The position numbers and the translations under genes are program-made. The notes below the pieces were generated by a model. That model was not told the DNA's origin. It saw only the letters and a list, made by a program, of their open reading frames with translations, and made no database searches. Shown here in pieces: positions 6,721-6,885 of a stretch of 6,885 nucleotides of DNA; within the stretch, counting starts at the first letter, position 1, and each line of letters begins with the position of its first letter. Source of the stretch: an uncultured Oscillospiraceae bacterium (GTDB lineage: Bacteria > Bacillota > Clostridia > Oscillospirales > Acutalibacteraceae); assembly GCA_900555705.1 (NCBI GenBank), contig USLV01000065.1, positions 1 to 6,885 on the forward strand, in the 5' to 3' direction.

Positions 6721-6885
6721 TTAAAACTGCTCAAGAAAACGGCGGTCGTTTTCGAACAGAAGGCGGATATCGCTGATCTTATAGCGGGTGGTGGTCAGCC
6801 GGTCGAGACCGATGCCGAAGGCAAAGCCGGAATATTCCTCCGGATCAATGCCGCAGCCGGCCAGCACACGGGGATGCACCATGCC
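6721..6885 (-). CDS. pheS: Phenylalanine-tRNA ligase alpha subunit, C-terminal part
   Basis: Only the last 54 codons are present; the gene continues past the right edge. The translation reads [20 protein letters not shown], followed by [10 protein letters not shown] and [16 protein letters not shown], then TAA. This is the class II motif 3 (G-x-G-x-D/E-R, with the ATP-contacting Arg) and the standard end of bacterial PheS, the catalytic subunit that activates phenylalanine. The stop is 21 bases before the pheT start, the standard pheST arrangement. Confidence 0.96.
   Translation of the reverse strand, partial: GMVHPRVLAGCGIDPEEYSGFAFGIGLDRLTTTRYKISDIRLLFENDRRFLEQF

Noticed and set aside
1..6885. 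CRISPR array, insertion sequence, tRNA or rRNA genes
   Set aside because: I saw no regularly spaced repeats, transposase-like frames, terminal inverted repeats or tRNA-like clover leaves.

Overview
The window looks like chromosomal DNA from a strictly anaerobic, fermentative Firmicute. A clostridial, Oscillospiraceae-like genome is my best guess. The reasons are an RnfB-type ferredoxin domain, a multi-cluster [FeFe] hydrogenase, an IreB-family (UPF0297) regulator, strong AGGAGG-type ribosome binding sites, and GC-rich genes separated by a short AT-rich spacer. The assignment rests on protein family resemblance only, and no species is claimed.

Left part (1-3002, plus strand): an energy-metabolism operon enters from the left. 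The first gene is cut by the window edge. Its product joins a polyferredoxin half typical of RnfB (last gene of the clostridial rnfCDGEAB order) to the C-terminal iron-sulfur half of a NuoF/HydB-type hydrogenase subunit. The NADH/FMN-binding part of HydB is absent. Seventeen bases downstream is a complete 580-residue HydA-type [FeFe] hydrogenase, and a strong hairpin terminator closes the operon. A reasonable reading is that electrons pass from an Rnf-like complex through the chimeric Fe-S wire into HydA. This would be a membrane-coupled H2-producing or H2-consuming system in which the RnfC flavin replaces the missing HydB flavin. That is an inference and is the main point of interest.

Middle (3003-3670): an AT-rich spacer with a 12-bp palindrome, then a near-consensus sigma-A promoter, a leader of about 115 nt and a small acidic 75-residue protein of unknown function. 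A long perfect hairpin then serves as a shared terminator for the genes converging from both sides.

Right part (3681-6885, minus strand): reading right to left, the 3' end of pheS, complete pheT (phenylalanyl-tRNA synthetase beta chain), then a promoter driving ireB and a 95-residue conserved-looking hypothetical gene. These are housekeeping functions. ireB is not followed here by ruvX, its common partner in Bacilli.
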